A model generated the notes under the pieces. The model made no database searches. It was given only the letters and a program-made list of their open reading frames with translations, and had not been told where the DNA came from. A stretch of DNA of 64,000 nt, from contig NC_090442.1 in the NCBI RefSeq assembly GCF_031143425.1, forward strand, positions 421,555,776 through 421,619,775, written 5' to 3'. The stretch is from Pleurodeles waltl (lineage: Eukaryota > Chordata > Amphibia > Caudata > Salamandridae). A program made the translations under genes and the position numbers. Below, piece after piece: positions 54,426-63,723 of this stretch (within the stretch, counting starts at the first letter, position 1; every line of letters begins with the position of its first letter).

Positions 54426-55905
54426 TTAAACACTTCTCAATCTGCTGTATTCTCTGCAACAACTTGAATCGGCATTTACTCTACTGTCGTCAAAGTCTAC
54501 CAGATACAAACCGGACATTGCTGTAACCCGCAACAAGGCTACATATGACATACCTTCCTTAAAGACAGTACTACCAATAATAATGAATACTACATCGACA
54601 CCTATACTTTGAGATTTATGAATAGTTACAGCATATGCTAGAGATCGTTGGAACTGCTTCCTCCAAACATACAAGTATTTTACAAGCAAGAATCATGCAA
54701 CAGACCTTGCAATTTGATCAATTTTATTTACTAGGTATTAAACATCATTCCTGTTAGGAAGCAAAATGAAATCAATTACTTTGCCCATGGCGTGATCAAC
54801 TAATCCTTCCTCAACCTTTAAATTACACGGGTAAATTATCCTACAGTTTTTGGAGACACGTAAACACTTTTCTAATCCTGCAGTTTTGGAAACAGATTTC
54901 TCCAATAAATCCAATTTTGCTTGTAGTTTTTCACTTAGCATTTCTGTCATCCCCTGGTGCTCCATTTTGTGAACTGCTGTAAGTTCCAAAATTCCTTCTT
55001 TCTTCAGTTGCAGCAATTGTTCATTAAAAGAGGAACACTCCTGAAAAGTAGGCATTAGGCAGACAATGTACTTCCTCAATGAAATTGAACATTAGTTGTG
55101 CCACTGTCTTGTTTGTAGGAAATAGTTTCTTTATAAATTGACTTTCTAAGCAACATTTTCCCTCCTTTAGGAGAACTCCTTCTCTAATATCCTTTAGGAT
55201 ATTTCCATATTCAACGTCAGATGCTTGACACATATTCCTAAGTAGTTACTTGTATTGGAAGTTTTGCAAAATATTCAAATTTCCAATACTTCCCAAGGAA
55301 TTCTGTGTTTCTTGATGGAGAAGTGTCTTGAACATAGGCTGTTCTTTGACGAGGTAAGTTGTAGTAGATCGCTGAACACAATTAAGGCCCATATTTATAC
55401 TTTTTTAGCGCCTCGTTTGCGCTGCTTTTTGACGCAAAAATGGCACAAACTTACAAAATACAATTGTATTTTGCAAGTTTGTGCCGCTTTTGCATCAAAA
55501 AATGACGCAAATGTGGCGCTAAAAAAGTATAAATATGGGCCCAAATGTTTTCCTCCAAAAGGTACGTCATAGTGTGTCTTCAGAATCTGTTGCATTCTTA
55601 AGTGTACAAAGGGAAGCATTAAGCTTGAGACCATGCTCACCTCATCAATGATTAAAAGTTTCAATTTCTTCAGCGCTCTTGAGACTTCATGACAAGCTTC
55701 AAAAGATAAGTTCTGGTACTCTAGTTTGTTGTCGTGTTCTATAGGTAGCAAAAGTAGTTGATGCAAAGTAATTCCTTTAATGTTGTATGCAGCTAATACA
55801 GTTGATGCTGTTACTAAATGTGACAAATTTGAGTCCGTAGTCCTTTGTAAGTCCTTTGTAAGTAAGCAGTAATAACTTAAATGAAAAAGTTTTCCCCAGT
55901 GTCAG
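54426..55905 (-). pseudogene. Helitron helicase domain (PIF1/RecD-like), C-terminal half of the protein
   Basis: Near 55870-55905 a Walker-A relic of the T-G-[K/E]-[T/N] type is readable with a 1-nt shift. From 55826 comes TASTVLAAYNIKGITLHQLL, then KKLKLLIIDEVSMVSSLML (Walker B, DE intact) and YDVPFGG, after which the 156-bp MITE interrupts. Beyond it, 54738-55079 has FNEQLLQL, TAGLEKCLRVSKNCRI and VEEGLVDHAMGKV; 54426-54689 has SLAYAVTIHKSQSIGVDVV and GMSYVALLRVTAMSGLYLVDF (helicase motifs V and VI, with V-A-L-x-R-V). The helicase would unwind DNA during rolling-circle transposition. Several frames are used, so the copy is dead. Confidence 0.9.
55386..55541. mobile_element. 156-bp palindromic MITE, copy in Helitron helicase
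   Basis: Same family and same length as 50181-50336: GGCCCATATTTATAC... to ...GTATAAATATGGGCC. The flanks are TAA (left) and CAA (right), a 3-bp duplication with one change. It interrupts the helicase after motif FGG; a stop at 55395-55397 lies inside the MITE. Confidence 0.95.
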
Positions 55906-55907
55906 CT

Positions 55908-57677
55908 TGACCTCTGACACTGCTCTTGCAGGCAGGTCGCTTCCTCCTCACCGCCGCTAGACTCAGCTGCCTTTTGAATTCTGCCAATTTCACTTTTCCC
56001 CAGTTTCGCCTCGCTGCTGCGTCCCCCGTGGCCCCGCCCCCTCCCTCCACCTAGTTTCTCTGGTCCATTTTCTCTCTCTTTCCTGCCTCAGAGCACCGCT
56101 CCCCCACCCCTGCTCTTCATTGGTCAAACCCACCTCCTCCCAGCGGCCACGCACTCCCACCTCCCCTCTTATGCCGACTGCAGCGCGGATAAGGTAGCGA
56201 CCGCTGACCCTTCTCTTGCAGACAGGTCACTTCCTCCTCACCGCCGCTAGACTCGGCTGCCTTTCGAATTCTGCCAATTTCACTTTTCTCCTGCTTTGCC
56301 TCACCGCTGAGTCCCCGCGGCCCCGCCCCACTCCCTCCACCTAGTTTCTCCGGTCCGTTTTCTCTCTCTTTCCCGCCTCTCTTTCCCGCCTCGGAGCCCC
56401 GCTCCCCCGCCCCCCTGCTCTTCATTGGTCAAACCACCCATGCTCGCAGCTGCCACGCCCTCCCACCTCCCCTCTTATGCCGGCTGCAGTGTGGAGAAGA
56501 TAGTGACCTCTGACCCTGCTCTTGCAGGCAGGTCGCTTCCTCCTCACCGCCGCTAGACTCGGCTGCCTTTCGAATTCTGCCAATTTCACTTTTCCCCGGC
56601 TTTGCCTCGCCGCTGCGTCCCCGCGGCCAGCCCCCCTCCCTCCACCTAGTTTCTCTGATCCGTTTTCTCTCTCTTTCCCGCCTTTCTTCCCCCCTCAGAG
56701 CCCCGCTCCCCCACCCCTGCTCTTCATTGGTCAAACCCCCCCTCCTCCCAGCTGCCACGCCCTCCCACCTCCCCTCTTAGGCCGGCCGCAGCGCGGAGAA
56801 GGTAGCGACCTCTGACCCTGCTCTTGCAGGCAGGTCGCTTCCTCCTCACCGCCGCTAGACTCAGCTGCCTTTCGAATTCTGCCAATTTCACTTTTACCCG
56901 GCTTTGCCTCGCCGCTGCGTCACTGCGGCCCGCCCCCTCCCTCCACCTAGTTTCTCCGGTCCGTTTTCTCTCTCTTTCCCACCTCTTTTTCCCACCTCAG
57001 AGCCCCGCTCCCCCCACCCCCCTGCTCTTCATTGGTCAAACCCTTCCTCCTCCCAGCTGCCACACCCTCCCACCTCCCCCTTATGCCGGCCGCAGCACGG
57101 ACGCGCAGCAGATGCGCGCCGCTGGCCCGCCAAAGGCAAGCCCGTCTGCGCCCGTCTGTGCCAAGACCGCACCCAGTGCCAGACCACCTGGCCAACACGC
57201 CCCCTGTACCACCAATCACCACTACCGTGCCTACGACCTCCACGCCCTCAATCCAGGTCGCTTCCTCCTCACCGCCGCTAGACTCGGCTGCCCTTTCGAA
57301 TTCTGCCAATTTCACTTTTCCCCAGCTTTGCCTCATTGCTGCGTCACCGCGGCCCGCCCCTTCTCTCCACCTAGTTTCTCCGGTCCGTTTTCTCTCTCTT
57401 TCCCGCCTCTCTTTCCCGCCTCAGAGCCCCGCACCCCCACCCTCCCTGCTCTTTATTGCTCAAACCCCCCTCCTCCCAGCTGTCACGCCCCCTGCCTCGC
57501 CTCTTATGCCGGCTGCAGCACGGACGCGCAGCAGATGCGTGCCGCTGGCCCGCCAAAGGCGTGCCAAAGGCAAGCCCGTCTGTGCCAAGACCGCACCCAG
57601 TGCCAGACCACCTGGCCAACACGCCCCCTGTACCACCAGTCACCACTACACTGCCTATGACCTCCACACCCTCAATC
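55908..57677 (+). repeat. Tandem 5' monomers of the LINE (about 5 copies of 290-425 bp)
   Basis: The word CAGGTCGCTTCCTCCTCACC (variants) starts units near 55932, 56222, 56528, 56829 and 57254. Each unit has the order CGCCGCTAGACTC, CGAATTCTGCCAATTTCAC, CACCTAGTTTCTC, TCTCTCTTTCCCGCC, CCCCGCTCCC, CTTCATTGGTCAAAC and CTCTTATGCCGGC. Units 4 and 5 are longer, with an added segment that starts ACGCGCAGCAGATGCG and ends CACCCTCAATCCAGG or similar. The recurring ATTGGTCA is an inverted CCAAT box, so each monomer may be a promoter module, as in mouse L1. Plus-strand and minus-strand ORFs of 100-278 aa here arise from repetition of Pro/Ser-rich frames. Confidence 0.85.
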
Positions 57678-57779
57678 CAGGACGCTCCTCCACCTGCTTC
57701 CAGTCCACCCCGATGCGCACCAAAGGGCCCTTCTCCTGCAAAGCCTGCAACATAACCTCCAAGCTCCAAGCTCCAACTC

Positions 57780-58890
57780 AAAGCCTCAGACTGCCGTCTA
57801 AGATGCATCCTGCTTAGCACCCGCTCCATCCACAAGCATGCAATTGAACTCTGGGACCTACTGACCACATCCTTGCCCGACATCGCATTCCTAACCGAAA
57901 CCTGGATGAATTCGGCCTCGGAACCAGACATAGCCATAGCCATACCAGAGAACTACAAGATCACCAGAAGAGACAGCAGCAACAAACCAGGAGGAGGAAT
58001 CGCCATAGTCTACAAAAACACCATAAGAGCCTCCACCAGCTCCCACAACACCATCGAATCCGCCGAGCATCTCCATTTCAAAATCCACATCAATGCCAAC
58101 ACCACCCTCAGAGGAACACTGGTCTATAGACCCCCAGGCCCCAGACAGCAATTCTGCGACGACATCGCCGACTCCATCAGCTCCCAAACCCTCACCTCAA
58201 CGGACTACATCCTCCTTGGCGACCTGAACTTCCACCTAGAAAACAACAACAACATCAACACCACCAACCTAATCAACAACCTCGACAACCTCGGCCTCAA
58301 GCAACCCATCACCTCACCCACCCACACCGCAGGACACACACTCGACCCCATCTTCTCAGCCAGCAACCACGTCGCCTTCAGCCACACCACCGAACTCCTA
58401 TGGACCGACCATCGCTGCATACATTTCTCCTGTCAGAAGCCGGTCACTCACCACCTCATCACTAAACCCCCCCGCCGCTACTGGAACAGAATCTCAACAG
58501 AACAGCTGATCTCCACCCTCACCCAGGCACCCACACCCAGGACCCCAGCACAGCCGCCACCTACCTGCACAAATGGCTAGAAGACTGCGCCAACACCCAT
58601 GCACCACTCAAACAACCCTCAGACTCCCACCACAGACCCAAGGCCAGCTGGTTCACCCCCAACCTGCAGGCCTCCAAACGGGAATGTCGAAGAATGGAGA
58701 AGACCTGGCGCCGTGGACCAACCGAATCCAACTACACCGCCCTCAAGACTGCCATCCGCAAACATCACCAGCTGATCCACACGACCAAAAGAACCAACTA
58801 CAAAAGCCGAATAGACTAAAACGCCCACAACAACAAAGAGCTCTTCGGCATCATCAAAGAACTCTCCAACCCCAGGACCTGCTCCCATGA
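57780..58890 (+). pseudogene. LINE ORF2 N-terminal part: APE endonuclease (235 aa open at 57873-58580)
   Basis: The frame opens upstream of the ATG at 57873 and contains PDIAFLTETWMN (catalytic Glu), then KPGGGIAIVYKNT, LRGTLVYRPPG, YILLGDLNFHLEN (the G-D-x-N box, intact), SPTHTAGHTLDPIF and LLWTDHRCIHFSC (the D-H box, intact). So all APE motifs that I can place are present in one frame, and the endonuclease fold may be complete. After about 58560 the reading shifts to another frame (58573-58890, with stops further on). The enzyme nicks target DNA for target-primed reverse transcription. The coding strand is extremely C- and A-rich. Confidence 0.85.
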
Positions 58891-59751
58891 ACCCTCGCCA
58901 TCACAGGAACTCTGCAACTCCCTTGCCACTCACTTCTGTCGAAAGATCAAAGACATCCACAATAGCTTCGAACCCCGGACCCATCAGCCAACCACAGAAA
59001 ACCAAGAACCCGATGCATCAAACATCACCAACCTTATATATGCTCCTGGACCCATGTCAACTATAAAGACACCATCAACACCATGGCCTCCATCCACTCC
59101 AGCTCCCCTCGAACCCCTGCCCGCACCAGATCTTCAACAAAGCCAGCAACATCATCGCACCCCACCTCTGCACGCCTCCCAACACCAGGATCCATGGCAA
59201 GGCCCTCAACTGGATCTCCTCTTTCCTCTCTGGCAGAACCCAGAGAGTCTGCCTTCCACCCTCCCTGTCCAAATCCTCCGAAACCGTCTGTGGCTTCACT
59301 CAAGGATCCTCCCTCAGCCCCACACTTTTCAAAATTTACATGGCTCCCCTCACCAACATCGCACGATCCCACAACATCAACATAGTATCCTACGCAGACA
59401 ACACCCAGCTGATCATCTCCCTCATGAAAGACCCCACAACAGCTAGAAACAAACTCCACAAGGGACTTCACACTATTGCCGACTGGATGGAATCAAGCCG
59501 CCTCAAGCTAAACACTGACAAAACAGAGGTTCTCATCCTCCGCAATCCTCGCCCTCACCTCCGTCCCCTGCATTCACCGCTCCACCACCAGAGGAAGATC
59601 ATTCTCTTACCTCGCTGCCAAGACCTCAAACTCCCTACCACTCCAACTACGCCAGACCCAAGACCTCCTGGCCTTCAGAAAACGCCTCAAGACATGGCTT
59701 TTCGACCATTAGCTCTCCTCACCCCTCACCTTGAGACCCTAATGGGTGAGT
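58891..59751 (+). pseudogene. LINE reverse transcriptase, internally deleted, and C-terminal end
   Basis: The segment shows, in several frames, a KTHLQ/ISSFLSGRTQ-type middle, GSSLSPTLFKIYM near 59310-59345 (PQGSxLSPxLF box) and, in the frame 59340-59753, NIVSYADNTQLIISL, the YADD box with the second Asp changed. It continues DWMESSRLKLNTDKTEVLIL. About 30 codons later, in another frame, TTRGRSFSYLAAKTSNSLP and FRKRLKTWLF (about 59590-59710) form the usual LINE C-terminus. The spacing between these two blocks is far too short for a complete protein, so there is an internal deletion at about 59545-59580. Confidence 0.75.
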
Positions 59752-59789
59752 AGCGCGCTTTATAAATTGATTGATTGATTGATTGATAG

Positions 59790-60740
59790 TATTGGCTTAA
59801 GTGATGAACATTTACATTCATTTTTCCTGTGGAGGATTCCATTCTCTGTTTGCTCTTTTATCTCCAGATATATTTCTTTCTGCTCAGCATTCAGTTGTTC
59901 AACTCACTGCTCCAAATCAACTGTTTCTTGTCTTGCTTGTTACATTGTAGTCTCCACCTCATCTGTGGCTATGGCAGCTTCATTTTCAATAATTGTTTGT
60001 CCTATAGCATCTTGACTTAGAGGGCCTGAACTTTGCCTGCTTTGTGAACTCTCATTGGCAATCTCAGCAGCAATTGCTTCCTCCTGTTCAATCTCATCAT
60101 TTAACATTTTCATGTAGTTAGAAAATACTGAATCCTTCGCAGTGTTGAAAGAATCTTCAAAGCAGTCAAATTATCTGAGTAATTCTGATTCAGAACCCCA
60201 AGGCCTGAATAATTGTAGGAGTGCAAAATAGAAAAAGTCTCTTTCATCAGGAGTTTCGACACTTAGGGGGTTATTCCAACTTTGGAGGAGTGTTAATCCG
60301 TCCCAGAAGTGACGGTAAAGTGACGGATATACCACCAGCCGTATTACGAGTTCCATAGGATATAATGGACTCGTAACACGGCTGGTGGTAAATCCGTCAC
60401 TTTTCCGTCACTTTTGGGACGGATTAACACCTCCTCCAAAGTTGGAATAACCCCCTTAGTTTTCTGTGGTTTATTAAACTTCATTTTCTGTGTTGAACTG
60501 AACAACCATCACAGCCAGCTACTGCATATTTTTATGTTTTCTGTGACAATCTTTCTGTATTTATAGTGTTAAAATATTTCATAAAGACAGACATTTTCCA
60601 GATGTTGACTCCTTCTTGGATAGTAAATATTCAATATGTTGGTTTTCAAAATATCTGTCCTTTCTGGATCGAACTCCATGAGGTAATGAATTTCCATGAA
60701 AGTCTTCAAGACTCTGCTTCACGTACATCCAAGTCAGAGA
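59790..60740 (-). pseudogene. Helitron linker between Rep and helicase
   Basis: Minus-strand frames read ETPDERDFFYFALLQLFRPW (an RDFFY...F-x-P-W box common in Helitrons before the helicase), acidic EIEQEEAIAAEIANESS, and LNAEQKEIYLEIKEQ, the start of the helicase, with stops in between. The 60.3-kb MITE interrupts between SLINHRK-like sequence and the ETPDERD piece. The LINE begins 40 bp beyond the last readable helicase residues. Confidence 0.7.
60266..60455. mobile_element. 190-bp fold-back MITE (family GGGGGTTATT, copy 2)
   Basis: Same palindrome as 2378-2568: GGGGGTTATTCCAACTTTGG to its reverse complement, with centre GAGTTCCATAGGATATAATG. TTA flanks both sides, and the Helitron frame is continuous if the MITE and one TTA are left out, so the 3-bp duplication is well supported. 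Confidence 0.95.
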
Positions 60741-60745
60741 CTGAC

Positions 60746-61605
60746 CTAAAATATTCCTCTTGATTTTGCTTCCAAACTGGCTGAGCTTAGCCTGTCACAG
60801 CATTCATAGGAACCTTTCTCCCTATGCGAAAGCATTTTCAAGCTATAGTTGTATAAATTCTTAGTTAGAGACTTTGCTGCAGAAATCTCCTCCCACATCT
60901 CCTTCATCTCTGTCTTCTCTGATGTTGTAATGTACGAAGTGACATGACGAGCAACAGCGATCAAGTTTTCTGCAACAAATTGTATATCCATGTTTGCGTT
61001 CCACATTTTCAGAATCATTGGATTATAGTCATTAATATAAAAGGATGCCTCTGTTCTTCTCAGCTTGTATGTGTTTTTCAGTAACTTTCCCATCAGTGTA
61101 TGTCGGATAGCAGATAAAAAGCTGTTCATTTTTTGGGGGGAAAGTACAGGTTTTGATAATCCAAATGACACCTTGTATAGAATTTATCTTTACATCGTTA
61201 TTTTCAACAATATTACTTGCCATGCAGAACTTGGTGTTTGAGACCTTTTTCATCATTGGCTTTTGGGATGGCACGTGTAACATACTGTTCTATGAAAGAC
61301 AGTATAGAGTCATCATGGTCTGTTCCAAATTTCGGTGCATCTTTTATCCATAACTGCATGTGAATATAAGAAGTACTTTTTGCTTGGTATTCTTTTTGCC
61401 AAAAGAAATCAGTAACTTCGCCAAGAGGAGGATATGTTTTTTTGCAGGTAAAATACAGCATAGTTTGAAATATGTAGTTGAAATATCTGCAAATATTAAC
61501 AGGATACAAAGAGCAGAGTTTTCCTCCTGTCTTCATATTGATGTCCTTAATGTTTGAGTTTGCTTCTCTTAAAAAGTCAAGTAGATCATCTAAGTTACGC
61601 GGCAT
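60746..61605 (-). pseudogene. Helitron Rep (HUH) endonuclease domain
   Basis: The first part (61213-61605, 130 aa) has CRYFNYIFQTMLYF, PPLGEVTDFFWQKEYQ, then SYIHMQLWIKDAPKFG. The place of the HUH metal-binding motif (normally H-x-H) reads Y-I-H at about 61360-61368, so the first His is Tyr. The second part (60746-61171, 141 aa) has YNPMILKMWNANMDIQFV and RHVTSYITTSEK, the region of the two catalytic tyrosines spaced by three residues; here the first is His and the second Tyr. The pieces overlap in different frames near 61170-61215. Rep would nick and rejoin single strands at Helitron ends. The replaced residues indicate an inactive copy. Confidence 0.85.
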
Positions 61606-62485
61606 ACATTTCAGTTCTCCATGACGACAACACCAATATTAATTGGTCCCACGTTGGCATGCCATTAAACTAATTAAATTATTTTCCAACTTTTCATCCT
61701 TACCTTGAACTTTGTCGACAAATTGTCTAGTAGAAGTATTTTCATAATTAACTCCTGTCTTCAAAATGTGGTTTACAGCATATGATAGTCCAGACAAAAC
61801 ACTTTCAAACAACAGATGGAATATGTATGGAACACACTGCCTAAAACAAGGATCCTCTAAATATAATCTAGTTGACCTATACTCAGCTGCTGGTTTTTGT
61901 ACAGGGCAGTCATCATACCATACACCTACTCCTGTTGGGATATAATTGTGGAAAATAGCGAGCCTCTAAACTTTTGTCCAACACAGTCATTGGAGCTCCT
62001 TTTGCTTGTTTCATTTGATAGAGCTCAATAGCATCACCAACAACTTTTTTGGAATGGAGTGGATGAATACAATTGTGTTCACATATTTCTTTTGACTTTG
62101 ATCTATCAATTTTTTCCTTCTGTCCACTTGATGGTAATGTTTCATTGTCCATGCAACCTACATCTCCAACGACATTAACATTTTTATAACAGATATTATT
62201 TTGTTTCAGGTATAATGCAGCTTTTTTACTTTATTAACATCCACTAACTCTTGCCAGATTTGTTTTGTTTTTGGTAGGCACACCATTCACTAGAATGATA
62301 AGTGGTTTATCAGTATCTCTCTCTACACCCACAGTTTCAATATTTCATTTAAAATCTAAAGGTAAGTAGATAACTATTCCTTTCAGGCCTTTCTGCTGCT
62401 CTGTCGGTAGGAGTTTTCCAGTTTTGGGTTCAATATAAATTATTCCTTGAAAAGGGTGTATAGATTGCATGAGAATTATTTCATA
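61606..62485 (-). pseudogene. Helitron Rep N-terminal region
   Basis: The frame 61913-62152 holds VLDKSLEARYFPQLYPNRS, the (L)AFPxLFPxG region of Helitron Reps. Downstream to 61620, other frames give LYLEDPCFRQCVPYIFHLLF and MACQRGT. Upstream, 62160-62260 gives AALYLKQNNICYKNVNVV and 62290-62460 gives a piece like GLKGIVIYLPLDFK, both known N-terminal blocks. Stops and shifts are common. A zinc finger, frequent at the very N-terminus, is not visible. Confidence 0.75.
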
Positions 62486-62640
62486 AGGACCTGATTACGA
62501 GTTTGTTGGTTGGACTGCCAAGGCTGGTCCTAAAAAGATTGCTGCACCAGCAGTGTTCACATTTCTGTATTATGATGTATGTAAGCTGAACTGCTGACCA
62601 ACAAAACAAATGGCTGCTCATCAGCTGCGCGACAGCCTGC
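62486..62640. repeat. Repeat fragment beginning GACCTGATTACGAG
   Basis: This start resembles the ends of the hairpin-string elements at 25028 (GGGCCTGATTATGA) and 25930 (GCCTCATTATGAG), and short stems such as TGGTTGGACTGCC/GGCTGGTCC and GCTGCACCAGCAG follow. It marks the right limit of Helitron sequence. The other end is unclear. Confidence 0.4.
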
Positions 62641-63026
62641 AATCTTGGCGATGCTCACTCCCTCGCTGTCATGGCCTCAAGGAACAGCCGAGCCCGTTAC
62701 AAAAACAGAGTCGAGATGGCGGTCTCCTTGCAGCGCATTCAGCAAAGCAGCAGATAAGAGCCCATTGGATAGATTAAAAAACAACACAGCTGTTATATAT
62801 TGGCCCAGTGGACACACTTGCAAAACACACTATAAAACACACCACTTCCCAGACCATGATCCTCTCCACTGCAAGAAAGAGACCAGAGCCCACTGTTTTT
62901 TCACATCCTTGACAGATAAAGCATCCATTTTTTTTACCACCCCATACAACACCTTTCACACACTTTTGTCCAGTTACTACCTATATAACTTTTTATAGTC
63001 CCTGCCACCCACTTAATTTTGCACCC
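62641..63026. other. Region upstream of the Myb/SANT exon
   Basis: An open frame at 62645-62998 has no recognised domain. The stretch may contain the promoter or 5' untranslated part of the following exon; no TATA box in a fitting position was found. Confidence 0.4.
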
Positions 63027-63404
63027 ATGTCACATTCTAAAAATACCAGTTTTTCTGAAGATGAGTTGAGAGTCATGGTGGATGAAATCATAAGAGTAGA
63101 GAGACAATTGTTTGGAGCCCAAATCCAGCAAACTCCACTTAGTAGGAAAATGGAAATGTGGCAAAGGATAGTTAACAGAGTGAATGCTGAAGGCACCACC
63201 CTATGCACAAAGGAGGACATATGGAAGAGGTGGAATGACCTGAGGGAGAAGGTGCCTTCCCTGGCCTCCAGGGAGCACATGGAGGCCAATAAGACTGGTG
63301 GTGATCCTCCCAGTGCCCCATTACAACTCTTTCCCTGGGACAAGACGTCTTGGCCATCCTGCATCCTGAGGGTTTGACAGGTACAGCTGGGGGAGTGGGG
63401 TCTG
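63027..63404 (+). pseudogene. Myb/SANT-like DNA-binding exon (Harbinger-derived or MSANTD/NAIF1-like), one frameshift
   Basis: The ATG at 63027 starts SFSEDELRVMVDEIIRVERQLFG, followed by MWQRIVNRVNAEGTTLCTKEDI and WKRWNDLREKV. This has the three-helix layout with conserved Trp (W-x2-I, W-x2-L) of the Myb/SANT-like (Myb_DNA-bind_5) domain found in Harbinger-transposon Myb proteins and host genes derived from them. The open frame ends at 63377. A 1-nt shift near 63340-63348 would instead lead into DVLAILHPEGLTG, in the style of this family, and on to a strong splice donor CTG|GTAAGT at 63404/63405. So it is either an exon with one frame-breaking change or a transposon relic. No acceptor exon is in the window. 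Confidence 0.7.
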
Positions 63405-63723
63405 GTAAGTTACAACACAAAAACTGTCACAAATCTGCAATGTCCTGCATTCTCACATCTCACCTTTTGCCACTGTGTTGTTCATCTACTTTCCCAACAT
63501 ACTTTACCTAGAGTTGCAGAGATGTAAGCTTGTCAATGTGCATTGTCAAACATAACATCACATGTACCAATCCCCATTACATGTCATATGTTGTAATAGG
63601 GTCTGTAGGTGTTTCAACATCAAAAGATCATCCCAGGACGTGTAAATGTATGGGTAAATCTATCTGCAGACAAATATGTCAGACTAAACATTTGTCAAGT
63701 ATTGAGAAGTAATAGAGAATGAC
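63405..63723. other. Presumed intron start, no feature seen
   Basis: Begins with GTAAGT. Only short ORFs follow. Confidence 0.45.

Larger units (their letters stand above)
55908..59788 (+). mobile_element. LINE with tandem 5' monomers, inserted in the Helitron helicase
   Basis: The element consists of about five GC-rich 5' repeats (55908-57677), an endonuclease ORF, an internally deleted reverse transcriptase and a 3' end reading GCGCGCTTTATAAATTGATT followed by more GATT units (59752-59788), a short-repeat tail typical for L2/CR1-like LINEs. The Helitron frame stops at the left edge just before the Walker-A loop and resumes at the right edge. The words GTGTCAGCTT and GTATTGGCTT at the two borders could be a mutated target duplication. 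Confidence 0.85.
53784..62485 (-). mobile_element. Helitron (rolling-circle transposon), split by later insertions
   Basis: Minus-strand fragments read in the order Helitron N-terminal region (61613-62485), Rep (60746-61605), linker (59790-60740) and PIF1-like helicase (54426-55905). They are separated by a LINE (55908-59788) and further interrupted by MITEs at 55386-55541 and 60266-60455; the L1 at 45801-53770 lies in its 3' part. Frame continuity across the LINE and across the 60.3-kb MITE shows that all pieces are one element. The right boundary is where a GACCTGATTACGAG repeat starts (62486). The left end is unidentified. No typical 5'-TC or CTRR end was located. Confidence 0.85.

Noticed and set aside
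56117..57943. Several long ORFs (97-278 aa) on both strands in the 56-58 kb GC-rich region
   Set aside because: They are repeated Pro/Ser-, Gly/Arg- or Glu-rich readings of the 300-bp monomers, and minus-strand shadows of the LINE endonuclease.
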